Assembly: GCA_002452425.1 (NCBI GenBank)
Contig: DKFQ01000038.1
Coordinates: 1 to 12,359, forward strand
Length of the DNA stretch: 12,359 nucleotides
Direction of reading: 5' to 3'
From: Sulfurimonas sp. UBA6792
GTDB lineage: Bacteria > Campylobacterota > Campylobacteria > Campylobacterales > Sulfurimonadaceae
Part shown: in pieces, positions 1-6,928 of the stretch
How positions within the stretch are numbered: position 1 is the stretch's first letter
Layout: each line of letters starts with the position of its first letter
Notes under the pieces: model-generated
What the model was told of the DNA's origin: nothing
Database searches by the model: none
Seen by the model: only the letters and a program-made list of their open reading frames with translations
Translations under genes and position numbers: made by a program

Positions 1-1700
1 GAGAGTTCTTGAATCTCGTCGGCATTTTCGCTCATTTGTGTACTTACATCGCTTATGGATTGCACAATCACATTGATGGTTGCGTTTATCTCCGTGAGGC
101 TTCTTTGCGTGCGCTCTGCAAGTTTGCGCACCTCATCGGCAACTACGGCAAAGCCGCGTCCATGCTCACCCGCACGAGCCGCTTCTATGGCAGCGTTGAG
201 CGCGAGAAGATTTGTCTGATCAGCGATGTCGGCGATGATATCTAAGATATTTTTTACCTCGCCTGCCTCTTTGGAGAGTGCTTCCATGCGCATAGAGAGA
301 TCAGCTTCAAGCTGTGCAGAGTTTTGCACTTTGTGTGTAAGGTTGATGATTTCATCTCTTGCGTGCCCTAGATTTTCATTTGCTCGGAGTATCTCTTTTT
401 TACTCTCGTATGCTTCACTGATGGCAAGCTCTATCTCACCCTTAATCTCTCTCGCTTTTTTCGTTGCATCATCAACCACAAGTACACTTTTCTCGACATT
501 TTCCCCAACGCCCATCGCTGTTGTTGAGAGCTCATGAGAGATGGAAGCGTTTTCGCTTGAACTACTCTTAGATGTTTCGATAAGGTCTCTTAGTGTTGCT
601 AAAAGCCCATTGAAGCTCTTTGCCATTTGACTAAGCTCAAGTGGTGCATTTTCATCTACTTTTATAGTGAGGTTATGGCTCTCTCCGATGTTCACAAGGG
701 TAGCTTTAAAACGCTCTATCGGGTCGCTAACGGATGATTTGATAAGGAAAAGTATAAGTGATGCAAACAAAACAATACCCACTACCAGACCTATACTAAG
801 CGCCATGATGTTAAAAGATGTGTCTGCTATGGCTTTGTCTATATTTGTGTAAACATACTTATAAAGTTCAAGCTCCACATTTCTCAAAATCTCGATAGAC
901 GCTGTCACATTTGTAAACCATACCGACGCATCAATGCCAAAATCGCCTTGGAAGCCTTTTGTTTTTGCTATCTCTATCATGGCAAATGTTTTTTCAACCA
1001 CATCGCCTTGAAAGTTGTTTTTGTAAAACTCTTGCAGCTCTTTTGAAGCAAGCGTTACAAACTTACGGCTGTTGACATTATATGCTCCTAAAGAGCCACC
1101 AAACGTAAAGTAAGTATTTCCAGCGAAGCTATCTTTTGTAAAAGCGCCATTGAGGTTTGCGCGTATCTGCCCCAACTGCTCTTTGACGGAAGCTAGATGG
1201 GTATATGCTTGGATCGTGTTTCTTCCATCTTTATCGTCCATCAGCGATGGGATAATCGTTGCCCCATCGATAAGCGCTACGATAGTTTTCGAAAAGTATG
1301 CCCCTGTATCTGGCGCACTTAGAGAGAGTGCATCGATGGCAGCCCTTTTTGTCTCAAGCTCGCTTAAGTTGCCAAGCACCGAACTATCGCCCTTAGTTTG
1401 CGCGTAAACATCTTTTATCTCAGCGATTGCGTTGTTTACCTTTGCTCTCATCTCTGGGAGTTTATCGCCATTTTTTGTGCCATTTGAAGCAGCAAAGCCA
1501 ACACTAAGACCACGCTCAATCTGCATAAAATGAATCGCTTTTGCCAAAGATTCTACTTCATGGATGCGCTCTTTAGTCTCCTCAAGATTTTTTTTGATAC
1601 CAATATCAAATACTATCTTTCCGGTGGAGAGTGCTACAATCACCAAAATCGGCACAAGCGCCAACACCATCAACCTTACTTTTATACTTAGGTTTTTCAC
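1..1700 (-). CDS. Methyl-accepting chemotaxis protein with NIT-type sensor domain (partial, C-terminus outside window)
   Basis: Translating the minus strand leftward from 1700 gives one uninterrupted frame of about 566 residues that runs off the window, so the C-terminus is missing. A first membrane segment (about residues 7-27) precedes a periplasmic region of about 270 residues. That region opens with MQIERGLSVGF, the motif typical of NIT (nitrate- and nitrite-sensing) domains. A second membrane segment lies at about 297-320, followed by HAMP and then the cytoplasmic signalling hairpin. The hairpin tip (about residues 489-524, bases 127-234) carries DQTNLLALNAAIEAARAGE and is diagnostic of MCPs. 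The protein should sit in the inner membrane and signal to CheA/CheW. Ligand binding is inferred from the family, not proven. The chosen start is GTG at 1700 (VKNLSIKVRL). An in-frame GTG at 1736 would add 12 residues, and neither start has a strong ribosome site. Confidence 0.93.
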   Translation of the reverse strand, partial: MKNLSIKVRLMVLALVPILVIVALSTGKIVFDIGIKKNLEETKERIHEVESLAKAIHFMQIERGLSVGFAASNGTKNGDKLPEMRAKVNNAIAEIKDVYAQTKGDSSVLGNLSELETKRAAIDALSLSAPDTGAYFSKTIVALIDGATIIPSLMDDKDGRNTIQAYTHLASVKEQLGQIRANLNGAFTKDSFAGNTYFTFGGSLGAYNVNSRKFVTLASKELQEFYKNNFQGDVVEKTFAMIEIAKTKGFQGDFGIDASVWFTNVTASIEILRNVELELYKYVYTNIDKAIADTSFNIMALSIGLVVGIVLFASLILFLIKSSVSDPIERFKATLVNIGESHNLTIKVDENAPLELSQMAKSFNGLLATLRDLIETSKSSSSENASISHELSTTAMGVGENVEKSVLVVDDATKKAREIKGEIELAISEAYESKKEILRANENLGHARDEIINLTHKVQNSAQLEADLSMRMEALSKEAGEVKNILDIIADIADQTNLLALNAAIEAARAGEHGRGFAVVADEVRKLAERTQRSLTEINATINVIVQSISDVSTQMSENADEIQEL

Positions 1701-1755
1701 CTCTTTGCTTCTTTGTAATGCAACTGTAACATTCACATCATAAAATAAAACAGCT

Positions 1756-1761
1756 ATTTTA
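1756..1761 (-). promoter_or_regulatory. Possible -10 box for the chemotaxis gene
   Basis: Read on the minus strand this is TAAAAT, five of six matches to TATAAT, about 55 bases upstream of the GTG start at 1700. A small inverted repeat (1778-1793) covers the place where the -35 region would be. This rests on sequence match and position only. Confidence 0.3.
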
Positions 1762-1777
1762 CTTACAAAAGCTTAAT

Positions 1778-1793
1778 GTTGCGTTTTTGCAAC
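1778..1793. repeat. Inverted repeat GTTGC-N6-GCAAC in the MCP/GGDEF intergenic region
   Basis: Perfect 5-bp arms (1778-1782 and 1789-1793) flank the loop GTTTTT. It lies between the divergent chemotaxis and PAS-GGDEF genes, where the -35 region of the minus-strand promoter would be. It could be an operator for a small dimeric regulator or a chance hairpin. The arms are short, so confidence is low. Confidence 0.3.
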
Positions 1794-1856
1794 CCATAAC
1801 AAACTCTCTACGAAGGGGTGAAACTCCTCATCAGTGTTTTTTATGTTATTCTTAGT

Positions 1857-1862
1857 TAAAAT
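1857..1862 (+). promoter_or_regulatory. Possible -10 box for the PAS-GGDEF gene
   Basis: TAAAAT lies about 30 bases before the start codon, after T-rich periodic sequence (1836-1856) of the kind that replaces a -35 box in Campylobacterota sigma-70 promoters. Position and composition fit; nothing else supports it. Confidence 0.35.
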
Positions 1863-1892
1863 CACAAACTCTTTTTTTATTTTTGGGGGTTG

Positions 1893-2921
1893 ATGGTGAT
1901 TTTTTCTCTTCTTTTGGCTGCACTTGCTCTTTTGGTTGCTCTCTTTTACTTTTTCCGATATCAAAAAATCAAAAACCAGCTAAGCAAACTCTTTGTAATG
2001 GAGTATGCGATGAATCATGCGCAAAATCCACTCTACTTTGTCGATCCAAAAAGTGCTGCCATTTTTTATGTCAACAAGGCTGCTTGTAAGGCACTGGGAT
2101 ACACCTACGAAGAGCTCACTTCACGCACCATTTTCGACATCGACCCAAACATAACCAAAGAACTATGGCAAGAGCACAACAAAAACCTTAAAATGGCACA
2201 AACTTCGGATTTTTTCACACAACACAAACGCAAAGACGGCACGCTCTTTGAGGTTGAAGTTTTTGGCAATGTCTTTGAGTATGAGGGAAAATTTTTCAAT
2301 ATCGCTTTTGCGGTGGATGTCACACAAAAAAACCACTATCAAAAAGCGCTTCAAGAGAGCCACGATGCCTTGACGCTAAGAAACCAAGAACTTGAAGAAC
2401 TTGCGATGCTAGATGCCCTTACCAAGATTCCAAATCGAAGATTTTTAGATGAAACTTACGCAAAACGTTTTGATGAACACCGCCGAGAAGATGTATCACT
2501 CGCTCTTTTGATGATAGATGTCGATGATTTTAAAACCTATAATGATTTTTACGGTCATGCCAAAGGGGATGAAGTCTTGATTCAAATCGCGCAAACACTC
2601 CAAAAAACACTCAAGCGCCCAACTGATTTTATAGCACGATACGGCGGAGAAGAGTTTGTTGTCGTACTCAAGGAGATCTCTCTTAGCGGTGTCTTAACAC
2701 TTGCAGAGCAGCTCATCATTGCCATAAAAATCCTTCAAATCCCTCACGAAAAGTCAAAAAGACTCCCTTATATCACCATAAGTATAGGCATCTCCCACAA
2801 AGACGCAACGACGCTCATAGACAAAAAAACGCTCTTAGAAAACTCCGACAAAGCCCTCTACCAAGCAAAAGCGAAAGGGAAAAACTGCTCTGTTTTGTAT
2901 GAAAAAACTCTACTGCAATAA
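1893..2921 (+). CDS. Membrane-anchored PAS-GGDEF diguanylate cyclase
   Basis: Predicted to make cyclic di-GMP from two GTP, working from the inner membrane. Counting from the ATG at 1893 (342 aa), a hydrophobic anchor spans residues 2-21. A PAS domain covers about 33-145 (with YFVDP and a terminal VDVTQKNHY), a short helical linker 148-170, and GGDEF about 171-335. The active-site signature is GGEEF at 251-255. The product-binding inhibitory site RPTD at 242-245 has the usual spacing, so feedback inhibition by c-di-GMP is expected. No EAL or HD-GYP domain is present. A GGGGG tract at 1885-1889 sits just upstream. ATG 1893 and GTG 1896 are both possible starts, and TTG 1890 is too close to that tract. 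Its last 12 bases overlap the convergent HTH gene. A second GGDEF gene nearby (3554-4189) is a close paralogue. The signal sensed by PAS is unknown. Confidence 0.93.
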   Translation: MVIFSLLLAALALLVALFYFFRYQKIKNQLSKLFVMEYAMNHAQNPLYFVDPKSAAIFYVNKAACKALGYTYEELTSRTIFDIDPNITKELWQEHNKNLKMAQTSDFFTQHKRKDGTLFEVEVFGNVFEYEGKFFNIAFAVDVTQKNHYQKALQESHDALTLRNQELEELAMLDALTKIPNRRFLDETYAKRFDEHRREDVSLALLMIDVDDFKTYNDFYGHAKGDEVLIQIAQTLQKTLKRPTDFIARYGGEEFVVVLKEISLSGVLTLAEQLIIAIKILQIPHEKSKRLPYITISIGISHKDATTLIDKKTLLENSDKALYQAKAKGKNCSVLYEKTLLQ

Positions 2922-3374
2922 AAAAGCCTTAAAATAGTGGACAATCAGCCCTTTATGCTCCTCTTTTTTCATTTTTGGAAGTTTTGCTACCATCTCTTTG
3001 CAACTGCTTATAAAAATATATCTTTCTATAAGATTTAGCCGCTCCAATTTTGTATAAATAGGCATCACAAAAGCTGCTCTTTGTTTGATGTAGTTAACAA
3101 TTGCTTGACTATAAAGAAGATGAAAATTCTCTATATTGTCCACACTTGACACATGCAGCCCAAGCCCCAAAACAAACTCTATCTCTTTGAATTCAAATGT
3201 AGGAGTTATCGTTTTAGCATATTTTTCTAACATGATTGTGAGATTTCGTAACTCCTCATACTTATCATCAGCTCTTTGAAGATAGGCAAAAATCTCAGGT
3301 CTCTCTTTTTCCCAGCCATAAAGCGTACTTTTTGAAATATTAAATTTTTGAGAAATCTCTTTAATAGTAAGCAT
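2910..3374 (-). CDS. Small helix-turn-helix protein of unknown function
   Basis: From the ATG at 3374 this encodes 154 residues. The first 25 (MLTIKEISQKFNISKSTLYG and following) form a clear helix-turn-helix of the MerR/terminal-resolvase-like type, with the ISKSTLYGWEK recognition-helix pattern, so DNA binding is likely. The remaining 125 residues are mostly helical with no motif I recognise, and I see no membrane segment. A longer frame begins at TTG 3401. However, a perfect TATAAT on this strand at 3404-3409 would place the transcript start near 3397, inside that extension, so the shorter start is preferred. The gene lies between two paralogous GGDEF genes. It diverges from the second and overlaps the 3' end of the first by 12 bases. 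Regulation of one or both cyclases is a reasonable guess from position only. Confidence 0.75.
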   Translation of the reverse strand: MLTIKEISQKFNISKSTLYGWEKERPEIFAYLQRADDKYEELRNLTIMLEKYAKTITPTFEFKEIEFVLGLGLHVSSVDNIENFHLLYSQAIVNYIKQRAAFVMPIYTKLERLNLIERYIFISSCKEMVAKLPKMKKEEHKGLIVHYFKAFLLQ

Positions 3375-3403
3375 TACGATATCCGTATTTTTATTTGCCA
3401 ATG

Positions 3404-3409
3404 ATTATA
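3404..3409 (-). promoter_or_regulatory. -10 box (TATAAT) for the HTH gene
   Basis: The minus strand reads TATAAT, a full consensus match, 30 bases upstream of the preferred ATG at 3374. AT-rich sequence lies upstream of it. It argues against translation beginning at the TTG at 3401. Confidence 0.5.
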
Positions 3410-3450
3410 GTTTTACGAATATGAGAAAGTAATCAGTTTATTTTATGCTT

Positions 3451-3490
3451 ATTTTTTCTATAATCGAAATATAGAATATTTTTTCATAAT
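3451..3490. repeat. AT-rich direct repeat and inverted repeat in the HTH/GGDEF divergent region
   Basis: ATTTTTTCTATAAT (3451-3464) is nearly repeated as ATTTTTTCATAAT (3478-3490), 27 bases apart. Between and within them, TTCTAT (3456-3461) and ATAGAA (3471-3476) form a perfect inverted repeat with a 9-base spacer. A plus-strand TATAAT is contained at 3459-3464. This could be an operator for the adjacent HTH protein, but such patterns also arise easily in AT-rich DNA. Confidence 0.3.
3459..3464 (+). promoter_or_regulatory. Possible -10 box upstream of the second GGDEF gene
   Basis: TATAAT after a T-rich run would give a leader of about 83 bases. A second candidate is the extended -10 TG-TAAAAT at 3526-3533, which would leave a leader of only about 14 bases. 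I cannot decide between them. Confidence 0.3.
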
Positions 3491-3553
3491 AAATTTAGTT
3501 TTTTATCTTATATGGAATAAATATTTGTAAAATCAATCCGATAATGGAAAAAA

Positions 3554-4189
3554 ATGCTCTATTTTTTCTTGCTTTTTCTTGCAGCACTTTTTGCACTTCT
3601 ATGCTTTATAGAATATCGTAAGCTTGATGTGCAACTAAAAAAGCTTCTTCAAAAGAATACACACTATGAAAATCTTGCGATGTTTGACGCTCTCACACAG
3701 ATTCCAAACCGCAGATTTTTGGATGATATCTACACCAAACTTTACAAAGAGCATCTCAGAGACAACACAAATCTCTCAGTTTTTATGATAGACATTGACT
3801 GTTTTAAAGCATATAATGACTTTTATGGACACCTTAAAGGAGATGAAGTTTTGGTTCAAATCGCTCAAACACTCCAAAAAGCGCTCAAGCGCCCAACTGA
3901 TTTTGTTGCACGTTACGGTGGAGAAGAGTTTGTTGTCGTACTCAAAGAGACCTCGCTCAGCGGAGCCGTAACTATGGCTAGCGAACTTCTCTATGCCATC
4001 AAATTTCTTCAAATCCCCCACGAAAAGTCAAAAATCCTCCCCTACATCACCACAAGCATCGGTATAGCATGGAAAGATTTTGATTCCCAGATAACACAAG
4101 AGGAGCTTCTAGCCTTTGCGGACAAGGCACTCTACAAAGCAAAAGAGAGAGGGAAAAACGGGTATGTGCTCTGTGAAGAGGTAGTTTAA
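3554..4189 (+). CDS. Short membrane-anchored GGDEF diguanylate cyclase
   Basis: This 211-residue protein has an N-terminal hydrophobic anchor (residues 2-18), a short helical linker, then a full GGDEF domain from about residue 40. It has the metal-site motif MIDIDCFK at 78-85, an RxxD inhibitory site at 113-116 (RPTD) and GGEEF at 122-126. It should be catalytically active and feedback-inhibited. It resembles the PAS-GGDEF protein at 1893-2921 with the PAS sensor removed. Over 41 residues around the active site only four differ. With no sensor domain, its activity may depend on expression, dimerisation or a partner. The ATG at 3554 is preceded by a weak GGA site at 3546-3548. The gene ends 4 bases from the convergent kinase gene. 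Confidence 0.93.
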   Translation: MLYFFLLFLAALFALLCFIEYRKLDVQLKKLLQKNTHYENLAMFDALTQIPNRRFLDDIYTKLYKEHLRDNTNLSVFMIDIDCFKAYNDFYGHLKGDEVLVQIAQTLQKALKRPTDFVARYGGEEFVVVLKETSLSGAVTMASELLYAIKFLQIPHEKSKILPYITTSIGIAWKDFDSQITQEELLAFADKALYKAKERGKNGYVLCEEVV

Positions 4190-4200
4190 ACCATTACCTC
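4178..4200. terminator. Possible bidirectional hairpin between the convergent GGDEF and kinase genes
   Basis: GAGGTA (4178-4183) pairs with TACCTC (4195-4200) around an 11-base loop that begins with the palindrome GTTTAAAC. The hairpin spans both stop codons of the convergent genes. The stem is short and there is no strong T-run on either side, so termination is only suggested. Confidence 0.3.
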
Positions 4201-5915
4201 AAGCACAAAACCGCCAAAGCACAAGCCAGCACAAATGAAACTCCCTGCCAAAAAACTACGCTGTTTTTCTCCACAAGAGGCGGTTTTTTCTTCTTTAAAA
4301 ACTCCTCGTTTGGGTGGCGCAAGTCGTACAAAAACTCGCTTAGTTCCTCGTAACGCTCATTTGGATTGAGTGCTACTGCTTTTTTTACCGCTTCATCGAC
4401 CCATACGGGAATCTCTTGGTTGTAGTGGTAAAGCGGGGTGTAGCGCAACTTCTTTTGTGCAGGCTCATTTTTGGCTCTTGCAACCTCCACGCCGTATGGA
4501 AAGTGACCCGATAGCATCTCATATACGATTACACCGAGTGAAAAAAGGTCTGAGCGGGTTGTTCCCTCTTTGCCCAAAAAGTATTCGGGTGCGCTGTAGA
4601 GTGCCGTTCCTAAGAGGTTTTCCTGTTCAAGGCGGATATTTACATCCATGATGCCCTCTACTCTTGTTGCGCCAAAGTCTATGATTTTGAGCGTGCCTGA
4701 ACTCTCTATCATGATATTTTGCGGTCGCAAATCCTGATGCACCATCTCTTGACGATGCAGTGCCAAAAGCCCTTTTGCTATCTGCTCCGCCATTTGGCGC
4801 ACCGTTTCAAGTGACGGATGCGGGTTGTCGATAATCCACTGTGAAAGTGTCTGCCCCTCGACATACTCCAAAGTGTTATAGAGGTAGTTTTTCTTGCGTG
4901 AGGGTATGTAAGCTTTTAAAACATAGGGACTGTTGATGCGTCTAGCCACCCACTCCTCCATCAAAAACCGCTCTAAGTACGCCTTGTCGCCACGCATATC
5001 GATGGATGGGATTTTTAGTGCCACCGATGCGCCGCTCTCTTTGTCCACACCAAGATAGACATGGCTTCTGCTGCTCGCACTGAGTTCACGGACGATGGTG
5101 TAACCCTCAAACTCCTCTCTTGCTTCAAGCAGAGGCGCAAATGGCTTCTCTTCAATCTGCTTGTAAATCTCTTTGACCTCTTTTTTTGGCAACGCATCCA
5201 CACGCACAAGCTGGATGGTAATGTTGTCGTCACTTCCCATCTCAAATGCCTTCTCACCGATAGTTTGGGCGGCGTTTTCAAAAGAGCCAAGATGCCCTTG
5301 TACTATCTCCGCCATCACAGCATCACTCACAAACTCATAAACACCATCACTCATAAAAGCAAAGACATCCCCCACTTCCACGCTAAAACTGCTATAGTCC
5401 ATCCGAACATGCGGCTCCATCCCCAAAGCACGGCTTAGGTAGCTCTCATCCCGAGAGACCCACAGACGATGGTCTTGCGTAAGCTGTTCCATGATACCCT
5501 CACGCAAACGATAGATGCGTGTATCGCCCGCATGAAAGATGTAGGCACTGCTTGAGCGAAGCACCATTGCGCTAAAAGTGCAGACATAGCCTCTGTTTTT
5601 GTCATGAGAGTAGTTGCTTTGCATGGTTTGGGAGTGTAGCCAAGAGTTTGCGGCACCCAAAACTCTAAGTGCCGATTTTTTAACCGACCATGCATCAGGC
5701 GTACTTAAATAGTCCATCAAAAAAGAGGTAACGGCTGTTTTGGAGGCGATTTGGCTTACACTGCTGCTGCCGATGCCATCAGCGATGGCGATGGCAACAC
5801 CTTTGAGTGTAAGCTGCGGCTCATTTGGAATGCAGATATCGTGAAAATCTTGATTTATCTCTTTGCGCCCCCCAGTTGAGTACTGGGAGATTGAGAGTTC
5901 TAAGCGGCTTTTCAT
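4194..5915 (-). CDS. Fused PP2C phosphatase / Ser-Thr protein kinase, membrane-anchored
   Basis: The 573-residue protein joins two opposing activities. Residues 1-240 are a PP2C phosphatase. They keep the metal-binding motifs: NQD at 21-23, ADG at 45-47, AGDTRIY from 129, SDG at 189-191 and DDNIT at 229-233. Residues 270-530 are a Hanks-type kinase with catalytic-lysine motif VALK (K301), HQDLRPQN at 393-400, DFG at 413-415 and APE at 443-445. A C-terminal membrane segment (about 553-572) puts both domains in the cytoplasm at the inner membrane. The kinase is atypical: the nucleotide loop (about 278-289, ELSASSRSHVYLG) has none of the usual glycines before the valine, and the HRDLKPEN lysine is arginine. 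Kinase-phosphatase fusions of this kind occur beside nitrate/nitrite assimilation genes in other proteobacteria. Here the gene starts 4 bases after the FNT channel gene, so control of nitrite or formate uptake is the likely role. Substrates are unknown. Confidence 0.92.
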   Translation of the reverse strand: MKSRLELSISQYSTGGRKEINQDFHDICIPNEPQLTLKGVAIAIADGIGSSSVSQIASKTAVTSFLMDYLSTPDAWSVKKSALRVLGAANSWLHSQTMQSNYSHDKNRGYVCTFSAMVLRSSSAYIFHAGDTRIYRLREGIMEQLTQDHRLWVSRDESYLSRALGMEPHVRMDYSSFSVEVGDVFAFMSDGVYEFVSDAVMAEIVQGHLGSFENAAQTIGEKAFEMGSDDNITIQLVRVDALPKKEVKEIYKQIEEKPFAPLLEAREEFEGYTIVRELSASSRSHVYLGVDKESGASVALKIPSIDMRGDKAYLERFLMEEWVARRINSPYVLKAYIPSRKKNYLYNTLEYVEGQTLSQWIIDNPHPSLETVRQMAEQIAKGLLALHRQEMVHQDLRPQNIMIESSGTLKIIDFGATRVEGIMDVNIRLEQENLLGTALYSAPEYFLGKEGTTRSDLFSLGVIVYEMLSGHFPYGVEVARAKNEPAQKKLRYTPLYHYNQEIPVWVDEAVKKAVALNPNERYEELSEFLYDLRHPNEEFLKKKKPPLVEKNSVVFWQGVSFVLACALAVLCLR

Positions 5916-5919
5916 ACTA

Positions 5920-6732
5920 TCAGTTTAGTTTTCTTTTTGCACCCGTTTTGACGTGGGTTGCATAAAGAGTTAGTCCTGTAAATGCAAGTCCGCCCACAAG
6001 GTTTCCAAGAGCAACCGGAAGCTCATTCCATAAAAGATAATCAGCTACGGTAAAGCCGCCACCCATAATCATAGAGAATGGAAACAAGAACATGTTAACG
6101 ATGGAGTGTTCAAAACCCATAAAGAAAAAGAGCATGACAGGCATCCACATTGCGATAGCTTTTCCGCTTACAGTAGTTGAAATCATCGCACCCACTACAC
6201 CCATGGAGACCATCCAGTTACAGAGCATCCCACGGATAAAAACCGTCATCCAGCCCCAAATACCGTGCTCTTGATACCCAAGCGTTCGTGACTCTCCGAT
6301 AGTCGCTATCTTTTTACCGACTTCCCCCGGCTCTATCTGATACCCGTAGGTAAGGATAAACGAAATCATAAACGCGACAAGCAGCGCACCCGCAAAGTTA
6401 CCCACAAAAACAAGCCCCCAGTTTCTAAGAACCTGCTTCACAGTAACCCCAGGGCGTTTGTCGATAAGTGCCAAAGGAACAAGAACAAAAACACCCGTTA
6501 GTAGGTCAAAGCCCATAAGATAGAGCATGATAAAACCGACAGGAAAAAAGACGGCACCCAAAAGGGGTGAGCCGGTTTTCATTGTCACGGTTATGGCAAA
6601 AGCCGCCGCAAGTGCCAAAATAGCTCCTGCCATAAAAGCTCTGATGAGCGTATCTTTTGTGGACATATGGACTTTGGATTCACCCGCATCCACCATTTTC
6701 GTAACAAACTCCGTAGGTGCCAAGTAGGACAT
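5920..6732 (-). CDS. Formate/nitrite transporter (FNT family channel)
   Basis: This 270-residue inner-membrane protein has the six-helix pattern of the FocA/NirC family, which form pentameric channels passing formate, nitrite or related small anions. The family hallmark MGFEHSIVNMF is present, with the central pore histidine at residue 209, the same number as in E. coli FocA. Other family-like blocks are RNWGLVFVGN at 103-112 and CNWMVSMG at 171-178. The ATG at 6732 has a good ribosome site, AAGGAG, 7 bases upstream. It is the first gene of an operon with the phosphatase-kinase fusion 4 bases downstream. The sequence does not show whether the substrate is nitrite or formate. Nitrite is favoured because the partner kinase type and the nearby NIT-domain receptor both point to nitrogen oxyanions. 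Confidence 0.95.
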   Translation of the reverse strand: MSYLAPTEFVTKMVDAGESKVHMSTKDTLIRAFMAGAILALAAAFAITVTMKTGSPLLGAVFFPVGFIMLYLMGFDLLTGVFVLVPLALIDKRPGVTVKQVLRNWGLVFVGNFAGALLVAFMISFILTYGYQIEPGEVGKKIATIGESRTLGYQEHGIWGWMTVFIRGMLCNWMVSMGVVGAMISTTVSGKAIAMWMPVMLFFFMGFEHSIVNMFLFPFSMIMGGGFTVADYLLWNELPVALGNLVGGLAFTGLTLYATHVKTGAKRKLN

Positions 6733-6737
6733 AATAA

Positions 6738-6743
6738 ACTCCT
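6738..6743 (-). promoter_or_regulatory. Ribosome binding site of the FNT gene
   Basis: The minus strand reads AAGGAG, 5-7 bases before the ATG at 6732. It is the strongest such site in the window and fixes that start. Confidence 0.7.
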
Positions 6744-6760
6744 TAAAAGAAGAGAAGATT

Positions 6761-6784
6761 TCACTTTTGTGATAGAAAATTGTA
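6761..6784 (-). promoter_or_regulatory. Putative -10 box and overlapping palindrome for the FNT-kinase operon
   Basis: On the minus strand TACAAT (6779-6784) matches TATAAT at five of six bases and would start a transcript near 6772. A perfect palindrome, TCAC-TTTT-GTGA (6761-6772), begins at that predicted start point. A repressor bound there would block the operon. No convincing FNR/NNR-type TTGAT-N4-ATCAA site is visible nearby. Confidence 0.35.
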
Positions 6785-6805
6785 CGATTTTTAATCTAAT
6801 ACAGT

Positions 6806-6816
6806 AACTATTAGTT
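6806..6816. repeat. Inverted repeat AACTA-T-TAGTT in the FNT / operon divergent spacer
   Basis: Perfect 5-bp arms with a single-base centre, near the middle of the 218-bp spacer between two divergent operons. It lies about 22 bases upstream of the putative FNT -10 box, so it could be an activator or repressor site. The rest of the spacer is AT-rich with no visible RNA gene. Confidence 0.3.
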
Positions 6817-6922
6817 GTTCAAATTTTAATCAATAGCCATTTTTTAAAAAAAATTTATATTATCGTAATTTTGACATATTTTTGATTATTTTTTCGAAAA
6901 GCGAATGCAAGTAAAGCTCAGT

Positions 6923-6928
6923 TATAAT
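6923..6928 (+). promoter_or_regulatory. -10 box (TATAAT) for the 6951-12308 operon
   Basis: A perfect TATAAT follows AT-rich DNA. Transcription would start near 6935, leaving a leader of about 16 bases containing the ribosome site AGAGG at 6942-6946. Spacing to the ATG at 6951 is normal. It is the only strong plus-strand promoter I see before the four-gene operon. Confidence 0.6.

Noticed and set aside
226..1407. Several plus-strand frames of 61-103 aa across the left end
   Set aside because: They are shadows of the minus-strand chemoreceptor, which shows unbroken MCP motifs through the same bases.
1773..1964. 63-aa minus-strand reading frame overlapping the start of the PAS-GGDEF gene
   Set aside because: It covers the divergent promoter region and the N-terminus of a clear gene, is lysine-rich from T-tracts, and has no ribosome site or recognisable motif.
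3375..3401. TTG-initiated extension of the HTH protein
   Set aside because: It lies at or before the predicted transcript start given the TATAAT at 3404-3409, and it has no ribosome site.
4184..4191. GTTTAAAC palindrome between convergent genes
   Set aside because: An 8-base palindrome is expected by chance; it is kept only as part of a possible weak hairpin.
5015..5695. Minus- and plus-strand frames of 86-125 aa inside the kinase gene
   Set aside because: They are alternative frames of a gene whose PP2C and kinase motifs are continuous; none shows a motif of its own.
6871..6876. TTGACA, a perfect -35 consensus in the divergent spacer
   Set aside because: No -10 box lies 16-19 bases downstream, and the good TATAAT at 6923 is 46 bases away. 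Campylobacterota promoters generally lack a -35 box.
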